A stretch of 64,000 nucleotides of DNA from Saccharopolyspora gloriosae (lineage in GTDB: Bacteria > Actinomycetota > Actinomycetes > Mycobacteriales > Pseudonocardiaceae), in the NCBI RefSeq assembly GCF_014203325.1, contig NZ_JACHIV010000001.1:6325501-6389500 (forward strand). The letters run 5' to 3'. Below the pieces are notes generated by a model. That model made no database searches. It had not been told where the DNA came from and worked only from the letters and a program-made list of their open reading frames with translations. A program made the position numbers and the translations under genes. The first letter of the stretch is position 1; each line of letters starts with the position of its first letter. Positions 8,656 through 17,952 of this stretch are shown here, piece by piece.

Positions 8656-9483
8656 ATGAGCATCACCGGCCCGCCCGTCGCCCGGCTGCAGCTGGGCCGG
8701 CTTCTGCGGGACATGCGCGAGAGCTGCGGAAAGACCCAGGAACAGGCCGCGATCGCACTGGAATGCACCAAACCGAAAATCAGCAAGATCGAGACGGGCA
8801 AGGCCACCATCGGACCGGGAGATGTCCGGCTGCTCATCGACTGCTACGGGGTGGCGGGCGACTCCGCGGACACCGTTGTGCAACTCGCCCGCCAAGCGCG
8901 GAAACGGAATCACATTCGCGTTCCCGATTGGGCGCAGCGATTCATCGCGATGGAAAGCATCGCCGCCACGATCTCGACGTACGAGTCGGAACTCGTGCCC
9001 GCGCTGTTCCGCACCCCCGAGTACGCGAAGGCCGTCGGGCTCGCCACCGACCCGCGCCGCGACGCCGACGAGCTCGAACGGCTCGTCACCATCAACGCCG
9101 ACCGCCAATCGGTGCTCAGCAAGGACGAACCGCCGGTGCTCACCTCCGTGCTCAACGAAGCCGTGCTGCGCCGCCAGGTCGGCGGCTGCGCCGTGATGCA
9201 CAAGCAGCTCGCCCACCTGCGCGACCTCACCGAGCGGCCGAACATCACGGTGCAGGTGCTGCCGTTCGGCACCGGCGCGCACGCCGCGATGGGCACCACC
9301 TTCCACCTGCTGCGCTTCGAGCAGCCCACCCCCGGCTCGCTGGTCTACATCGAGAACCTGGTCAACGCCGACTACCTCGACGGGCCCGCCCAGACCGACT
9401 GGTACGACACCGCGTTCACCCGGCTCCGCGCGGCGGCGCTGAGCCCCGGCGACACCGCCACCTTCCTCGACGAATCGCTCTGA
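8656..9483 (+). CDS. XRE-family regulator with DUF5753 (Scr1-type)
   Basis: 275 residues. The N-terminal helix-turn-helix spans about residues 8-60 (LGRLLRDMRESCGKTQEQAA, then TKPKISKIETGKATIG). It is followed by the long C-terminal domain typical of DUF5753 regulators (WAQRFIAMESIAATISTYES, RTPEYA, then RRQVGG and ITVQVLPFGTGAH). Such proteins are annotated as Scr1-type TA-system antitoxin-like regulators and usually pair with DUF397 proteins. No DUF397 gene follows this copy. It is divergent from the zinc-ribbon gene across a 248-nt shared promoter region. ATG at 8656. Confidence 0.88.
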   Translation: MSITGPPVARLQLGRLLRDMRESCGKTQEQAAIALECTKPKISKIETGKATIGPGDVRLLIDCYGVAGDSADTVVQLARQARKRNHIRVPDWAQRFIAMESIAATISTYESELVPALFRTPEYAKAVGLATDPRRDADELERLVTINADRQSVLSKDEPPVLTSVLNEAVLRRQVGGCAVMHKQLAHLRDLTERPNITVQVLPFGTGAHAAMGTTFHLLRFEQPTPGSLVYIENLVNADYLDGPAQTDWYDTAFTRLRAAALSPGDTATFLDESL

Positions 9484-9589
9484 CCGCCGGCGGGAAGACC
9501 GGCTCCCCCGGCGGCAACCGGAGCCGGGCCTGACGCGTGCGCAAGAATGATCCCGCGGCGACGGGGAAGATCTTCTTGAGGACGGTGTC

Positions 9590-12500
9590 GTGGAGCCCAG
9601 CAGCCCGATCCGCTCGGACGGAACACCCGGGGAAAGACCGGGGGCGCCGCCGAGCCGTCCGCTCGACGCGCTGCCCGCCCCCGCGGCACGCCGCGCCCGG
9701 TGGATCGCGCACGTGGTGGCGCTGCTGCTCGGCGCGGCCGGCCTGAGCTGCGCGCTCGCGCTGCCGTTCGCCCCGGTGTGGGCCGACCGCAGCGAGGTGA
9801 GCTGGCCCGCCGCCGACGAACCCGCCGTGTCCACCACCGCCCTGCTCGCCCCGTACCGGCCCGCCCAGTTCACCGCGAACGTCCCGTGCCCCGTGCTGCG
9901 GTCCGCGCTGGACCGGCCGGATCCGACGATGGTGCTCGCGACGGTGCCGCCGGGAAGCGACCGCGACGGCCTGCTGCTGAGCGCCGAAGGCGGCACCCCG
10001 AAGCTGATCATGGGCGAGCGCGCCGTGGCGCTGCCGCCGCTGCCCGCCGACTGCGACCTCACCGTCCGCGCCGACGCCCAGCGCTCCACGATCACCGTCG
10101 GGACGCTGCCGCCGATCGCGCTGCCCGGCGTGCCCGCGCCGGAGATCTTCACGTTCAGCACCGGGCTGCCACCGGAGCAGGCCGCGGAGCTGTCGGTCAC
10201 GGCCCGCACCTACACCTGGTTCGAGACGGCCCCGACGTCGCTGAAGCTGTCCTTGACCGGGTTCGCGATCGTGCTGGCCGCCGCGTCGTTGCTGCTGCTC
10301 ATCGCGCACACCCCGCCGACGTGGGCGGGAATCCGGCGAGCAGCCCTCCGTCGCATCCGCTTCGACCTCTCGCTATTACTCCTGATTGATGCCGCTGTCG
10401 CCGTGGTGCTGGCGTTGTGGCTGGTCATCGGGCCGATCAGCGACGACGACGGCTTCGCGATGCTGACCATCCGCAACCACGCCGCGACCGGCGACATCGG
10501 CAACTTCTACCGCTGGTTCAACGCCTCGGAGGCGCCGTTCACGCTGGTGCAGCACCTGATGCGCTGGGTCTCGGAGTACAGCCTGGCCCCGGCGTGGCTG
10601 CGGGTGCCGAGCGTCGTCGCCGGAATGCTCACCTGGCTGGTGCTCAGCCACGGCATAGTCGCCCCGCTGTGCCGGGGCGTCCGGCGGGCCGGGGTGCACC
10701 TGCTGACCGCGGTGTTCTTCCTGGCCTGCTGGCTGCCGTTCGACCTCGGCATCCGGCCGGAGGCGTTCGTCGCGCTCGGCACCGCCGCCGTTCTCGCGCT
10801 GCTGCTGCGCGCCACCGCTCCCGGCGTGCGGGCTCCGTTCGGCCACCTCGGCGGGGCCGCGCTGCTGGCGGGGCTCACCGTCGCGGTCACGCCCACCGGG
10901 ATCGCGGCGGTGCTGATCGTGCTGATGTTCGCGCCGCGGATCTGGCGGCTCCTGTTGCTGCCGGGCGAGCTGCCGCGCTGGATGGCGGTGCCGACGCGCG
11001 CCGTGCTGCTGTGCTGCCTCGGGTCGGTCGGCGTGGTCGCGATGTTCGCGGACTCCACCTGGACCGGCTTCGCGCGGGCCACCGCGATCCACAACGAGTT
11101 CGGGCCGAACCTCGGCTGGTACGAGGAGATCGAGCGCTACTCGTCGCTGCTGGGGACCAGCACGTGGGGCACCGCGAGCAAGCGGCTCGCGGTGCTGCTC
11201 GTGCTCGCCGCCGTGCTGCTGGCCGCGGCCGGGGTGCTGCGGCGGCTGCACCGCGCGGTGCGGATGCCGGAACTGCCGCTGCTGATCGGCGCGGTGCTGG
11301 CGGTGTTCGCGACGCTGTGGCTGACGCCGTCGAAGTGGACGCACCACTTCGGCGCGCTCGCCGGGGTCGCGCCCGCGCTGGTGGCGGCGACGGTGGTGCT
11401 GCTGGCCCGGGTCGGTTCGTTGCCCAACGCCCGCCGGGAGGCCCGGCAGCTCGGCGTCGCCGGTGCGGTGGCCGGTGCCGGGGCGGCTGCGCTGGCGTTC
11501 CAGGGACCGAACTCGTGGTGGCAGTACTCGGACTTCGGCGTGCCGTGGTCGGACACGGCGACCCGTCCGCTGGACCTGCCGCTGGACGGTCCGCTGCCGT
11601 GGCTGCTGGCGGCGGTGCTGGTCGGCGTCGTCGCGTTCGGGCTGGTGCGGCTGCGGGCGCTGGCGGGGGCGTGGACGCTGCCCGCGACGGCGCTGTTCAC
11701 GACGTCGGCGCTGGTGATGGTCGCGGTGCTGATCGGCTCGTTCCTGCAGGCTCCCGCGCACGCGGGCGCGTTCTCCGTCGGGCGCTCCAGCTGGGACAGC
11801 GTGCGGGCGCGCAGCTGCGGCATCGAGAACGAGGTGGAGACGCTGCCGCTGGCCGAGGACGGCACGCTCGCCCTCACCGCGGGACCGCTGGACGACACCG
11901 AGCAGGACGCGCCGGACGAGACGCGCCGCGAACCCGCCGGTTTCGTCGCCAACCAGGGCCGTCCCGGCCGGCCCCCGCAGGAACCGCTGCTGCGCCGCCC
12001 GCCGGACGAGCTCGCGCTGCGCCCCACCGGCGCCGAGGCCGAGCCCACCGACGCGAGCCCGCTGATGTGGGACAGCCTCGCCGACGGCCCGCGCACCACC
12101 GGCGAGGTCACCACCGGCTGGTTCGAGCTGCCCGCGCTGCGCTCCGGCCAGGAGCTGTCGGTGTGGGTCGCCGGGCGCCCCGAGCAGGGCAACGACCTGC
12201 GCGTGGAGTTCGGCCAGAACACCGCGGGCCCCGAAGCCGCCGATCAGGTGCGCGCGCTGGGTTCCCGCGAGCTGCGCGATCCGCCGCCGCGCCAGCTCCC
12301 GTTCGACGACCCGCGGATGGGCCGCGCCGCCGACTGGCGCGACTTCCGCCCCTGGCGGCTGATCACCGTCGACGCCGCCGACCTGCCCGCGGGCGCGGAC
12401 CGGGTGCGGCTGCGCGCCACCGACGCCACCACCGACGAGCAGGGCTGGCTGGCGTTCGGCGGGCCCGCCGTGCGCGACGTGGTGCCGCTGCGCGACGTGC

Positions 12501-12871
12501 TCGACGGCGGTGTTCCGGCGCTGGTCGACTGGCCGATCAGCTTCCTGTTCCCCTGCTACGTGGACTACCCGCGCGTCTCGCACGGCACCGCCGACAGCCC
12601 CGGCCTGCTCATCACCCCGCCCGGCGGGGAGGGCTCGATGGCGTTCGACCCGTCCTACGGCGGCGTGTTCACCGGAGTTCCCGCCCAATCCCGCAGGTGG
12701 GAGACGCCGAGCAGGCTGCGCGGCGATCCCGGCTTCACCTGGGGCCACGTGCTGTCGGTGAGCTACGACCTGGACCGCGACGTCTACGACCGGACGACCC
12801 GCCGAGTGCGCCAAGGCGGCGCGGACGGCGACGGCGAGTACCCGTTCGAGGAGGGGAACCTGCATCCGTGA
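9590..12871 (+). CDS. Emb-type arabinosyltransferase
   Basis: The 1093-residue membrane GT-C enzyme is homologous to mycobacterial EmbA/B/C. It transfers arabinofuranose from decaprenyl-phospho-arabinose to arabinan outside the membrane. After one N-terminal TM helix comes an extracytoplasmic domain, then a multi-TM core with the GT-C acid motif ISDDDGF (Asp285-287) in the first periplasmic loop, and a large C-terminal extracellular carbohydrate-binding region with WFELPALR. GTG at 9590 follows GAGGAC. It is the only Emb homologue in the window. Whether it acts as EmbC-, EmbA- or EmbB-type cannot be decided from sequence alone. Confidence 0.92.
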   Translation: MEPSSPIRSDGTPGERPGAPPSRPLDALPAPAARRARWIAHVVALLLGAAGLSCALALPFAPVWADRSEVSWPAADEPAVSTTALLAPYRPAQFTANVPCPVLRSALDRPDPTMVLATVPPGSDRDGLLLSAEGGTPKLIMGERAVALPPLPADCDLTVRADAQRSTITVGTLPPIALPGVPAPEIFTFSTGLPPEQAAELSVTARTYTWFETAPTSLKLSLTGFAIVLAAASLLLLIAHTPPTWAGIRRAALRRIRFDLSLLLLIDAAVAVVLALWLVIGPISDDDGFAMLTIRNHAATGDIGNFYRWFNASEAPFTLVQHLMRWVSEYSLAPAWLRVPSVVAGMLTWLVLSHGIVAPLCRGVRRAGVHLLTAVFFLACWLPFDLGIRPEAFVALGTAAVLALLLRATAPGVRAPFGHLGGAALLAGLTVAVTPTGIAAVLIVLMFAPRIWRLLLLPGELPRWMAVPTRAVLLCCLGSVGVVAMFADSTWTGFARATAIHNEFGPNLGWYEEIERYSSLLGTSTWGTASKRLAVLLVLAAVLLAAAGVLRRLHRAVRMPELPLLIGAVLAVFATLWLTPSKWTHHFGALAGVAPALVAATVVLLARVGSLPNARREARQLGVAGAVAGAGAAALAFQGPNSWWQYSDFGVPWSDTATRPLDLPLDGPLPWLLAAVLVGVVAFGLVRLRALAGAWTLPATALFTTSALVMVAVLIGSFLQAPAHAGAFSVGRSSWDSVRARSCGIENEVETLPLAEDGTLALTAGPLDDTEQDAPDETRREPAGFVANQGRPGRPPQEPLLRRPPDELALRPTGAEAEPTDASPLMWDSLADGPRTTGEVTTGWFELPALRSGQELSVWVAGRPEQGNDLRVEFGQNTAGPEAADQVRALGSRELRDPPPRQLPFDDPRMGRAADWRDFRPWRLITVDAADLPAGADRVRLRATDATTDEQGWLAFGGPAVRDVVPLRDVLDGGVPALVDWPISFLFPCYVDYPRVSHGTADSPGLLITPPGGEGSMAFDPSYGGVFTGVPAQSRRWETPSRLRGDPGFTWGHVLSVSYDLDRDVYDRTTRRVRQGGADGDGEYPFEEGNLHP

Positions 12872-13124
12872 TCGCGCCCGCCGCACCCGCCGATCCGGTG
12901 ACGCGCCGAGCCGCCGCAAGCCCGTGATCACCGCGTTCGCCGGGCCGACGCATAACGATCACACGATCTCGGTGCGAAAGTCCCCGCGGATGCGCAAAAC
13001 TGGCCACGCCGGGCACCTGCGGCGTTCCGCGCCCGGAAGGCCCGCGACGGGTCCCCGGCGGCCGGGCAACCGATCAGCCGCGCTCGGCGTCCACGCAGGG
13101 CGAGCGGTGATGAGGGGGAGTCAG

Positions 13125-14129
13125 GTGGCCGAAACGATCAGCCCAGCGGTGCCGGTGCCGTCGCACCAGCGGACCGAGGAGGCGGCAACGGGTTCGCTCA
13201 TCTCCTACGTGCTCCCGGTCTACAACGAGCAGGACGGCATCCGCCGCTTCCACCGCGAGCTGATCGCCGCCATCGACACCCGGCCGGACTTCGACTACGA
13301 GTTCATCTACGTCAACGACGGGTCCGCCGACGATTCCCTGGCCGTGCTGCGGAAACTGGCCGAGGCCGACCCGCGGGTGCGGGTGCTGGACTTCGCCCGC
13401 AACTTCGGCCATCAGATCGCCATCACCGCGGGACTCGACCACGCCGAGGGCGACGCGGTGATCGTGATGGACACCGACCTGCAGGACCCGCCGCGCGTCA
13501 GCATCGAGATGATCGACGCGTGGACGCGGGGCGCGGAGATCGTGTCGGCGCGGCGCCGCACCCGCCGCGACACCCGCTTCAAGCGGCTCACCGCGCACTC
13601 CTACTACCGCCTGCTGCACAACCTGGCCGAAGTGGACATTCCCGTCGACACCGGGGATTTCCGGCTGCTGGACCGCCGGGCCGCGGAGGAGCTGCGCGGG
13701 TTCCGCGAACGCAGCAGGTTCATCCGCGGCATGGTCGCCTCGATGGGGTTCCAGCAGACCGAGGTGTTGTTCGACCGGGACGAGCGAGCCGCGGGCGAGA
13801 CGAAGTACCCGCTGCGCAAGATGGTGCGGTTAGCCGCCGACGGGGTCACCGGGTTCTCCACCGCCCCGCTGAAGCTGATCACCCGCATCGGGTTCCTCAG
13901 CCTCGCGCTGGCCGCGCTGGGCATCCTCTACGCCGTGGCGATGCGGGTGTTCCTGCCGCAGGTCACCGTGTCCGGCTGGACCATGATCATGGTGGTGATG
14001 CTGTTCCTCGGCGGCGTGCAGATGCTCTCGCTCGGCGTGATCGGCAGCTACGTCGGGCGCATCTACGACGAGGTGCGCCAGCGCCCGCTCTACATCGTGC
14101 GCAAGGTGATCCGGCATGACCAGGGTTGA
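13125..14129 (+). CDS. GtrB/DPM1-like family 2 glycosyltransferase
   Basis: 334 residues. The GT-A domain begins SYVLPVYNEQDG and has the metal motif VMDTDLQDPP, followed by two C-terminal TM helices (LITRIGFLSLALAALGILY; WTMIMVVMLFLGGVQML). Such enzymes load a sugar from a nucleotide donor onto polyprenyl phosphate at the inner face of the membrane. GTG at 13125 is preferred because GAGGGGGAG precedes it; an open frame extends back to 12924 without an SD or conserved residues. It overlaps the GtrA gene by 14 nt and forms an operon with GtrA and an FAD oxidoreductase. Confidence 0.9.
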   Translation: MAETISPAVPVPSHQRTEEAATGSLISYVLPVYNEQDGIRRFHRELIAAIDTRPDFDYEFIYVNDGSADDSLAVLRKLAEADPRVRVLDFARNFGHQIAITAGLDHAEGDAVIVMDTDLQDPPRVSIEMIDAWTRGAEIVSARRRTRRDTRFKRLTAHSYYRLLHNLAEVDIPVDTGDFRLLDRRAAEELRGFRERSRFIRGMVASMGFQQTEVLFDRDERAAGETKYPLRKMVRLAADGVTGFSTAPLKLITRIGFLSLALAALGILYAVAMRVFLPQVTVSGWTMIMVVMLFLGGVQMLSLGVIGSYVGRIYDEVRQRPLYIVRKVIRHDQG

Positions 14130-14523
14130 GCCGCGCCCGCCGAGGCTGCCGCGGCCCAGCCGCGCCCTGGTGCTCTACGGGATCATCGGCGTCAGCGGCG
14201 TCACCCTCGACTACCTGGTGTTCCTGCTGCTGTTCAACACCGTCGGCCTGCACGAGCAGCTCGCGAACGCGATCAGCACCAGCATCGGCATCGCGAACAA
14301 CTTCGCGCTCAACGCCTGGTTGAACTTCCGCACCACGGACCGGTTGCCGCTGCGCTTCGCCCGGTTCTACAGCGTCGGGCTCGCCGGGATGGCGCTGACG
14401 TTCCTGCTGCTGCACCTGGGCTCCGCGGTGCTCGGGCTGAACCCGAACCTGGTGAAGGCCGCCGCGATCCCGCTGGTCGTGGTCCTGCAATACCTGATCA
14501 ACAAGAGATGGAGTTTCGGATGA
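14116..14523 (+). CDS. GtrA-family membrane protein (probable polyprenyl-sugar flippase)
   Basis: 135 residues with four TM helices and the family signatures FxxVGxxxTxxDxxVF-like (YGIIGVSGVTLDYLVFLLL), NNFALNAWLNF and a C-terminal YLINKRWSFG. GtrA proteins are thought to move polyprenyl-phosphate-linked sugars across the membrane. It overlaps the GtrB-like gene upstream and shares ATGA with the oxidoreductase downstream, so it is translationally coupled to both. The moved sugar is unknown. Confidence 0.9.
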   Translation: MTRVEPRPPRLPRPSRALVLYGIIGVSGVTLDYLVFLLLFNTVGLHEQLANAISTSIGIANNFALNAWLNFRTTDRLPLRFARFYSVGLAGMALTFLLLHLGSAVLGLNPNLVKAAAIPLVVVLQYLINKRWSFG

Positions 14524-15794
14524 AGCTGGGTGTCGTGGGCGCCGGAGCCACCGGCCTGACGGCCGCGTTCGACGCGGTCAAGGCCGGCCACGACGTCACC
14601 GTGCTGGAGGCGTCGGCCGAACTCGGCGGGCTCGCCGCGTCCATCGAGGTCGGCGGCACCCCGCTGGAGCGCTTCTACCACCACAGCTTCAAGACGGACC
14701 GGGCGATCATCGACCTGATCACCGAGCTCGGGCTGGCCGACAAGCTGCGGTTCCACTCCCCCACCACCGGCGTGTACCTGGACGGGGAGCTGCACCCGTT
14801 CGGCACCCCGGTGGAGATGCTGAAGTTCCCGAAGTTCTCGATGCTCGACCGGCTGCGGTTCGGCGCGAGTTCCGCCGCGCTCAAGGCGGTCCGCGACGGC
14901 TCCCGGTTCGGCTCGGTGCGCGCGCTGGACTGGATGCGCCGCTGGGCCGGGCCGCGCGTCACCGGGACCATCTGGGAACCGCTGCTGACCGGGAAGTTCG
15001 GCGACCGCGCCGAAGAGGTGTCGATGGCGTGGCTGTGGGCGCGGATCCACTACCGCACCTTCGGGCTCGGCTACGTGCACGGCGGCTTCGAGCAGGTGTA
15101 CCGGGCGCTGCTGGACGCGGTGACCGAACGCGGCGGCAGCGTCGAGTTCGGCAAGCCCGTCACCTCCATCCGCCAGCCCGCGTCGGTGGAGGTCAAGACC
15201 GCCGACGGCACCGCCTACGAGTTCGACCGGCTCATCGTCACCGTGCCGCAGCCGGTGTTCGCGAAGGCCGCCGACATCGAGTCCGACGACGTGCTGTGGC
15301 GCAACCAGTACCTCGGGGCGACGTGCTTCGTGCTGGAGTGCGACCGCAGCGTCATCCCGTACTACTGGCTCAACATCAACGACACCGAGTTCCCGTTCCT
15401 CGCGGTCGTCGAGCACACCAACATGGTCGACCGCGCCGAGTACGGTGGGCGCCACGTCGTCTACGTCGGCAACTACGTGCCGCGCGACGACTGGCGGTTC
15501 ACCACCGAGCCTTCGGAGCTGCTGTCGCGCTACATCCCGTGGCTGCGCAAGCTGAATCCGGACTTCGACGAGTCGTGGATCCAGGACTGGCACTTCTCGA
15601 AGGCCGGTTTCGCCCAGCCCGTCGTCACCCCCGAGTACCGCGCGCTGATCCCGGAGCACACCACGTCGATGCCCGGCGTCACGCTCGCCACGATGTCGCA
15701 GATCTACCCGCAGGACCGCGGCCAGAGCTACGCGATCCAGATGGCCCACGACGTCATCCACACCCTCGGCCTCGACCAGAGCCCGTCAGCCTGA
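14520..15794 (+). CDS. NAD(P)/FAD-dependent amine-oxidase-like oxidoreductase
   Basis: 424 residues. The N-terminal FAD-binding GxGxxG motif (KLGVVGAGATGLTAAFDAVK) is followed by the acidic ribose-binding end VLEAS and ELGGLAAS. The architecture resembles protoporphyrinogen oxidase and UDP-galactopyranose mutase-like flavoproteins. The ATG at 14520 overlaps the GtrA stop (ATGA). Linkage to GtrB and GtrA suggests it modifies the lipid-linked sugar or its nucleotide precursor; this role is an inference from context. A structured repeat region follows. Confidence 0.85.
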   Translation: MKLGVVGAGATGLTAAFDAVKAGHDVTVLEASAELGGLAASIEVGGTPLERFYHHSFKTDRAIIDLITELGLADKLRFHSPTTGVYLDGELHPFGTPVEMLKFPKFSMLDRLRFGASSAALKAVRDGSRFGSVRALDWMRRWAGPRVTGTIWEPLLTGKFGDRAEEVSMAWLWARIHYRTFGLGYVHGGFEQVYRALLDAVTERGGSVEFGKPVTSIRQPASVEVKTADGTAYEFDRLIVTVPQPVFAKAADIESDDVLWRNQYLGATCFVLECDRSVIPYYWLNINDTEFPFLAVVEHTNMVDRAEYGGRHVVYVGNYVPRDDWRFTTEPSELLSRYIPWLRKLNPDFDESWIQDWHFSKAGFAQPVVTPEYRALIPEHTTSMPGVTLATMSQIYPQDRGQSYAIQMAHDVIHTLGLDQSPSA

Positions 15795-15820
15795 GCCACC
15801 CCGACCGCAGCAGCGACCAA

Positions 15821-15978
15821 CCCACGCCTCGCGGCGAAGCCGTGCCTTGGGCGGCGAAGCAAGCCTGCTTTGCGGCCGAAGACCCTGCCTCGCGGCGTAG
15901 CCGTGCTTTGGGCGGCGAAGCAAGCCTGCCTGGCGGCCGAAGGCCGTGCCTGTATGTGCGAAGCACATAGCCCACGTC
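15821..15978 (-). repeat. Companion hairpin-rich repeat module (copy 1)
   Basis: Tandem, diverged units of roughly 60 bp made of small hairpins (CGGCGAAGCCG, GGCGGCGAAGC, GGCCGAAGGCC). The module ends in the perfect hairpin TATGTGC-GAA-GCACATA (15953-15969). The same module occurs on the opposite strand at 35596-35718 beside another copy of the structured repeat. It contains no credible gene. Confidence 0.75.
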
Positions 15979-15985
15979 CAAAAGC

Positions 15986-16103
15986 CGACCACCCGCGGGT
16001 TCTCAGTGCCTTCCTCGCGAGGACAGCTTTTTCCCTCGTGGCGGAGCCACTTGGGAAAAAGATCCCGCAGCGAGGAAGGCACTGAGGTTCCGCCACCCGA
16101 CCA
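15986..16103 (+). repeat. Structured intergenic repeat, copy A
   Basis: Outer stem 16002-16018 / 16070-16086 is 17 bp and perfect (CTCAGTGCCTTCCTCGC). Inner stem CTTTTTCCC (16027-16035) pairs with GGGAAAAAG (16053-16061). The tip GTGGC-GGA-GCCAC is at 16038-16050. It is flanked by GACCACCCGCGGGTT on the left and GTTCCGCCACCCGACC on the right. It lies between convergent genes. Unlike the other copies it has no CAGCGGC hairpin; the companion module takes that place. Confidence 0.92.
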
Positions 16104-16120
16104 CCAAAGCAAGAAACGCA

Positions 16121-16152
16121 GAACGCCCCCGGCCGAAGGGCCGGGGGCGTTC
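16121..16152. terminator. 14-bp terminator between convergent genes
   Basis: GAACGCCCCCGGCC (16121-16134) pairs exactly with 16139-16152 around a GAAG tetraloop. It sits 16 nt beyond the stop of the ubiA gene and also faces the oxidoreductase gene. Confidence 0.8.
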
Positions 16153-16167
16153 CAGTGGAGCGAGGAA

Positions 16168-17322
16168 TTACAGGTAGTAAGCCAGGAACAAGCACCCCGC
16201 CAGGCAGGCGCCGAGGACGAGCAGCACCTTGTCCTTCAGCGCCACCTCCTCGGGCTCACCGGCGACGCCCTTGTCGACGTCCACCGCGTACCGCAGGATC
16301 GCGATCACCATCGGGATGATGGAGATGATGCCCCAGCGGGACTGCTCGATCTCGCGGATGTCGTAAGCCCACAGGCAGTACGTCATGATCGTGATCGCGG
16401 CGGCGATGGCCCACACGAACCGCAGGTAGGAAGGCGAGTACGCCTTCAGCGACTTGCGGATCTTCGCGCCGGTCTCGGCCGCCAGCTTCACCTCGGCGTA
16501 GCGCTTGCCCGCCACCATGAACAGCGAACCGAAGGCCACCACGATGTAGAACCACTGGGTGATCTCCAGCCCGGCCGCGGCACCACCGGCGACCGCGCGC
16601 AGCAGGAACCCGGAGGCCACGATGCACAGGTCGATCACCGGCTGGTGCTTCAGGCCGAAGCAGTAGCCCAGCTGCACCGCGATGTAGACGGCCATCACCG
16701 TCAGCAGCCCGTAGCTCACCCCGGCCGAGATGGCCAGCGAGCCGCCGAGCAGCAGCACCGACACGCCCCAGGCGATCGGCAGCGGGATGAGGCCCGCCGC
16801 GATCGGCCGGTTGCGCTTGGTCGGGTGCTGGCGGTCCGACTCGACGTCGATGGCGTCGTTGATGAAGTAGATGCCCGAAGCGGCCATCGAGAACACCACG
16901 AACGCCAGCGCCGCGTCCAGCACCACGGACGGCTGCAGCAGCGCGCCCGCCGTGAACGGTGCGGCCAGCACCAGGACGTTCTTCACCCACTGCTTCGGGC
17001 GAAGCTCCTTGATCAGTCCGCTGACCAGGCCCGCGGGCGTGCCCGCCTTCGCGGTCACCTTCGCGTGGTAGGCGTCGGAGGACTTGTCCTTCTCGTCCCC
17101 GGTGTCCGCCTTCTTCTGCTCGGGTTCCTCCAGCGCGCCGGCGCTGCCGCCGCCCTCGGAGCCGATCGAGCCCTCCGAGTCGGAGTCGACCTCGTTGCGC
17201 ACCTGGTCCGCGTCGGTCTCGGTCACGGCCTTGCCGTTGCCGGACGCGCCGTTGGTCGCGGCCTCGTCGAGCCCGTTCTCGGGCTCGCTGACGGTCGCGC
17301 CCGTCTCGTTCTTGTCAGCCAC
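16168..17322 (-). CDS. ubiA: Decaprenyl-phosphate phosphoribosyltransferase (DPPR synthase)
   Basis: The 384-residue UbiA-superfamily membrane prenyltransferase has the family motif NDAIDVESDRQHPTKRNRP, the second Asp-rich region and about nine TM helices. It is homologous to Rv3806c, which makes decaprenyl-phospho-5-phosphoribose, the first committed step to decaprenyl-phospho-arabinose, the Emb donor. An unusual acidic, low-complexity N-terminal tail of about 95 residues precedes the membrane core (Rv3806c is about 300 residues). The gene overlaps the PAP2 gene by 8 nt, in the conserved order glf-glfT2-PAP2-ubiA. Confidence 0.93.
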   Translation of the reverse strand: MADKNETGATVSEPENGLDEAATNGASGNGKAVTETDADQVRNEVDSDSEGSIGSEGGGSAGALEEPEQKKADTGDEKDKSSDAYHAKVTAKAGTPAGLVSGLIKELRPKQWVKNVLVLAAPFTAGALLQPSVVLDAALAFVVFSMAASGIYFINDAIDVESDRQHPTKRNRPIAAGLIPLPIAWGVSVLLLGGSLAISAGVSYGLLTVMAVYIAVQLGYCFGLKHQPVIDLCIVASGFLLRAVAGGAAAGLEITQWFYIVVAFGSLFMVAGKRYAEVKLAAETGAKIRKSLKAYSPSYLRFVWAIAAAITIMTYCLWAYDIREIEQSRWGIISIIPMVIAILRYAVDVDKGVAGEPEEVALKDKVLLVLGACLAGCLFLAYYL

Positions 17323-17914
17323 GGTTCCTCCGCCGTCTCATGAACCGCCGGACGCCCAGCGCCACGGCACCGCCGAGCGCTGAACCGGCGAGAACGTCGC
17401 TCGGGTAATGCACCCCCAGAACCATCCGGCTGACCATCATCGGCGGCACCAGCGCCGGAGTCAGCCGCTTGCCCAGCAGTCCTCCGTAGAGGACGGCCGC
17501 CGTCGTCGTCGACGTGGCGTGCGAGGACGGGAAGCTCAGCTTGCTCGGCGTCCCGACCAGCACCTGGACCTGCGGGTCACCGGGGCGGCTGCGCCGCACG
17601 ACCCGCTTCACGCCGATCGACGCCCCGTGCGCGAAGGCTACGCCCGCCGTCGCCGCGACCCACTCGCCGCGCCGCTTGCGGTCCACCAGCGCGCCCACGG
17701 CACCGATCGCCAGCCACCCGGCCGCGTGCTCGCCGAACAGCGACATCGCGCGGGCCGCCTTGACCACCGGCGGCTTCGCCAGCGCGCCCTGCACCTTGCG
17801 CAGGGCGAGTGTCTCGGTGGTGACTTCCGGCACCGGTTCCCAGGTGCCGGGGATGAACTCCCGCTCCTCGGCGCTCGCAGCGCCGGGAGTCGTCGTAGTC
17901 GGTTCAGCAGCCAC
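17315..17914 (-). CDS. PAP2-family phosphatase (Rv3807c-like)
   Basis: 199 residues. The PAP2 signature is spread over KRVVRRSRPGDP, SFPSSHATST and SRMVLGVHYPSDVLAG, covering the three motifs with the catalytic histidines. From its operon position, the mycobacterial homologue is proposed to dephosphorylate decaprenyl-phospho-5-phosphoribose on the DPA pathway. GTG at 17914 has GGAGACGAA upstream; GTG at 17938 would add eight residues but lacks a good SD. It overlaps ubiA. Confidence 0.88.
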   Translation of the reverse strand: MAAEPTTTTPGAASAEEREFIPGTWEPVPEVTTETLALRKVQGALAKPPVVKAARAMSLFGEHAAGWLAIGAVGALVDRKRRGEWVAATAGVAFAHGASIGVKRVVRRSRPGDPQVQVLVGTPSKLSFPSSHATSTTTAAVLYGGLLGKRLTPALVPPMMVSRMVLGVHYPSDVLAGSALGGAVALGVRRFMRRRRNRG

Positions 17915-17952
17915 TTCGTCTCCGGGGTCGGGGCACACAGATCAGGGGGTAC

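Noticed and set aside
12924-13124. N-terminal extension of the GtrB-like protein
   Set aside because: The 67 extra residues are Arg/Pro/Gly-rich, no SD precedes 12924, and a good SD sits before GTG 13125.
15800-16100. CRISPR array at the repeat clusters
   Set aside because: Units are palindromic, unequal and not separated by uniform spacers; no cas genes occur in the window.
15946-17343. Long plus-strand frame of 465 residues across repeat copy A and the ubiA gene
   Set aside because: It is the antisense shadow of a clear UbiA protein. Its N-terminus merely translates the structured repeat (SRGQLFPSWRSHLGKRSRSEE-like peptide is cut short here), and similar peptides arise at every repeat copy.
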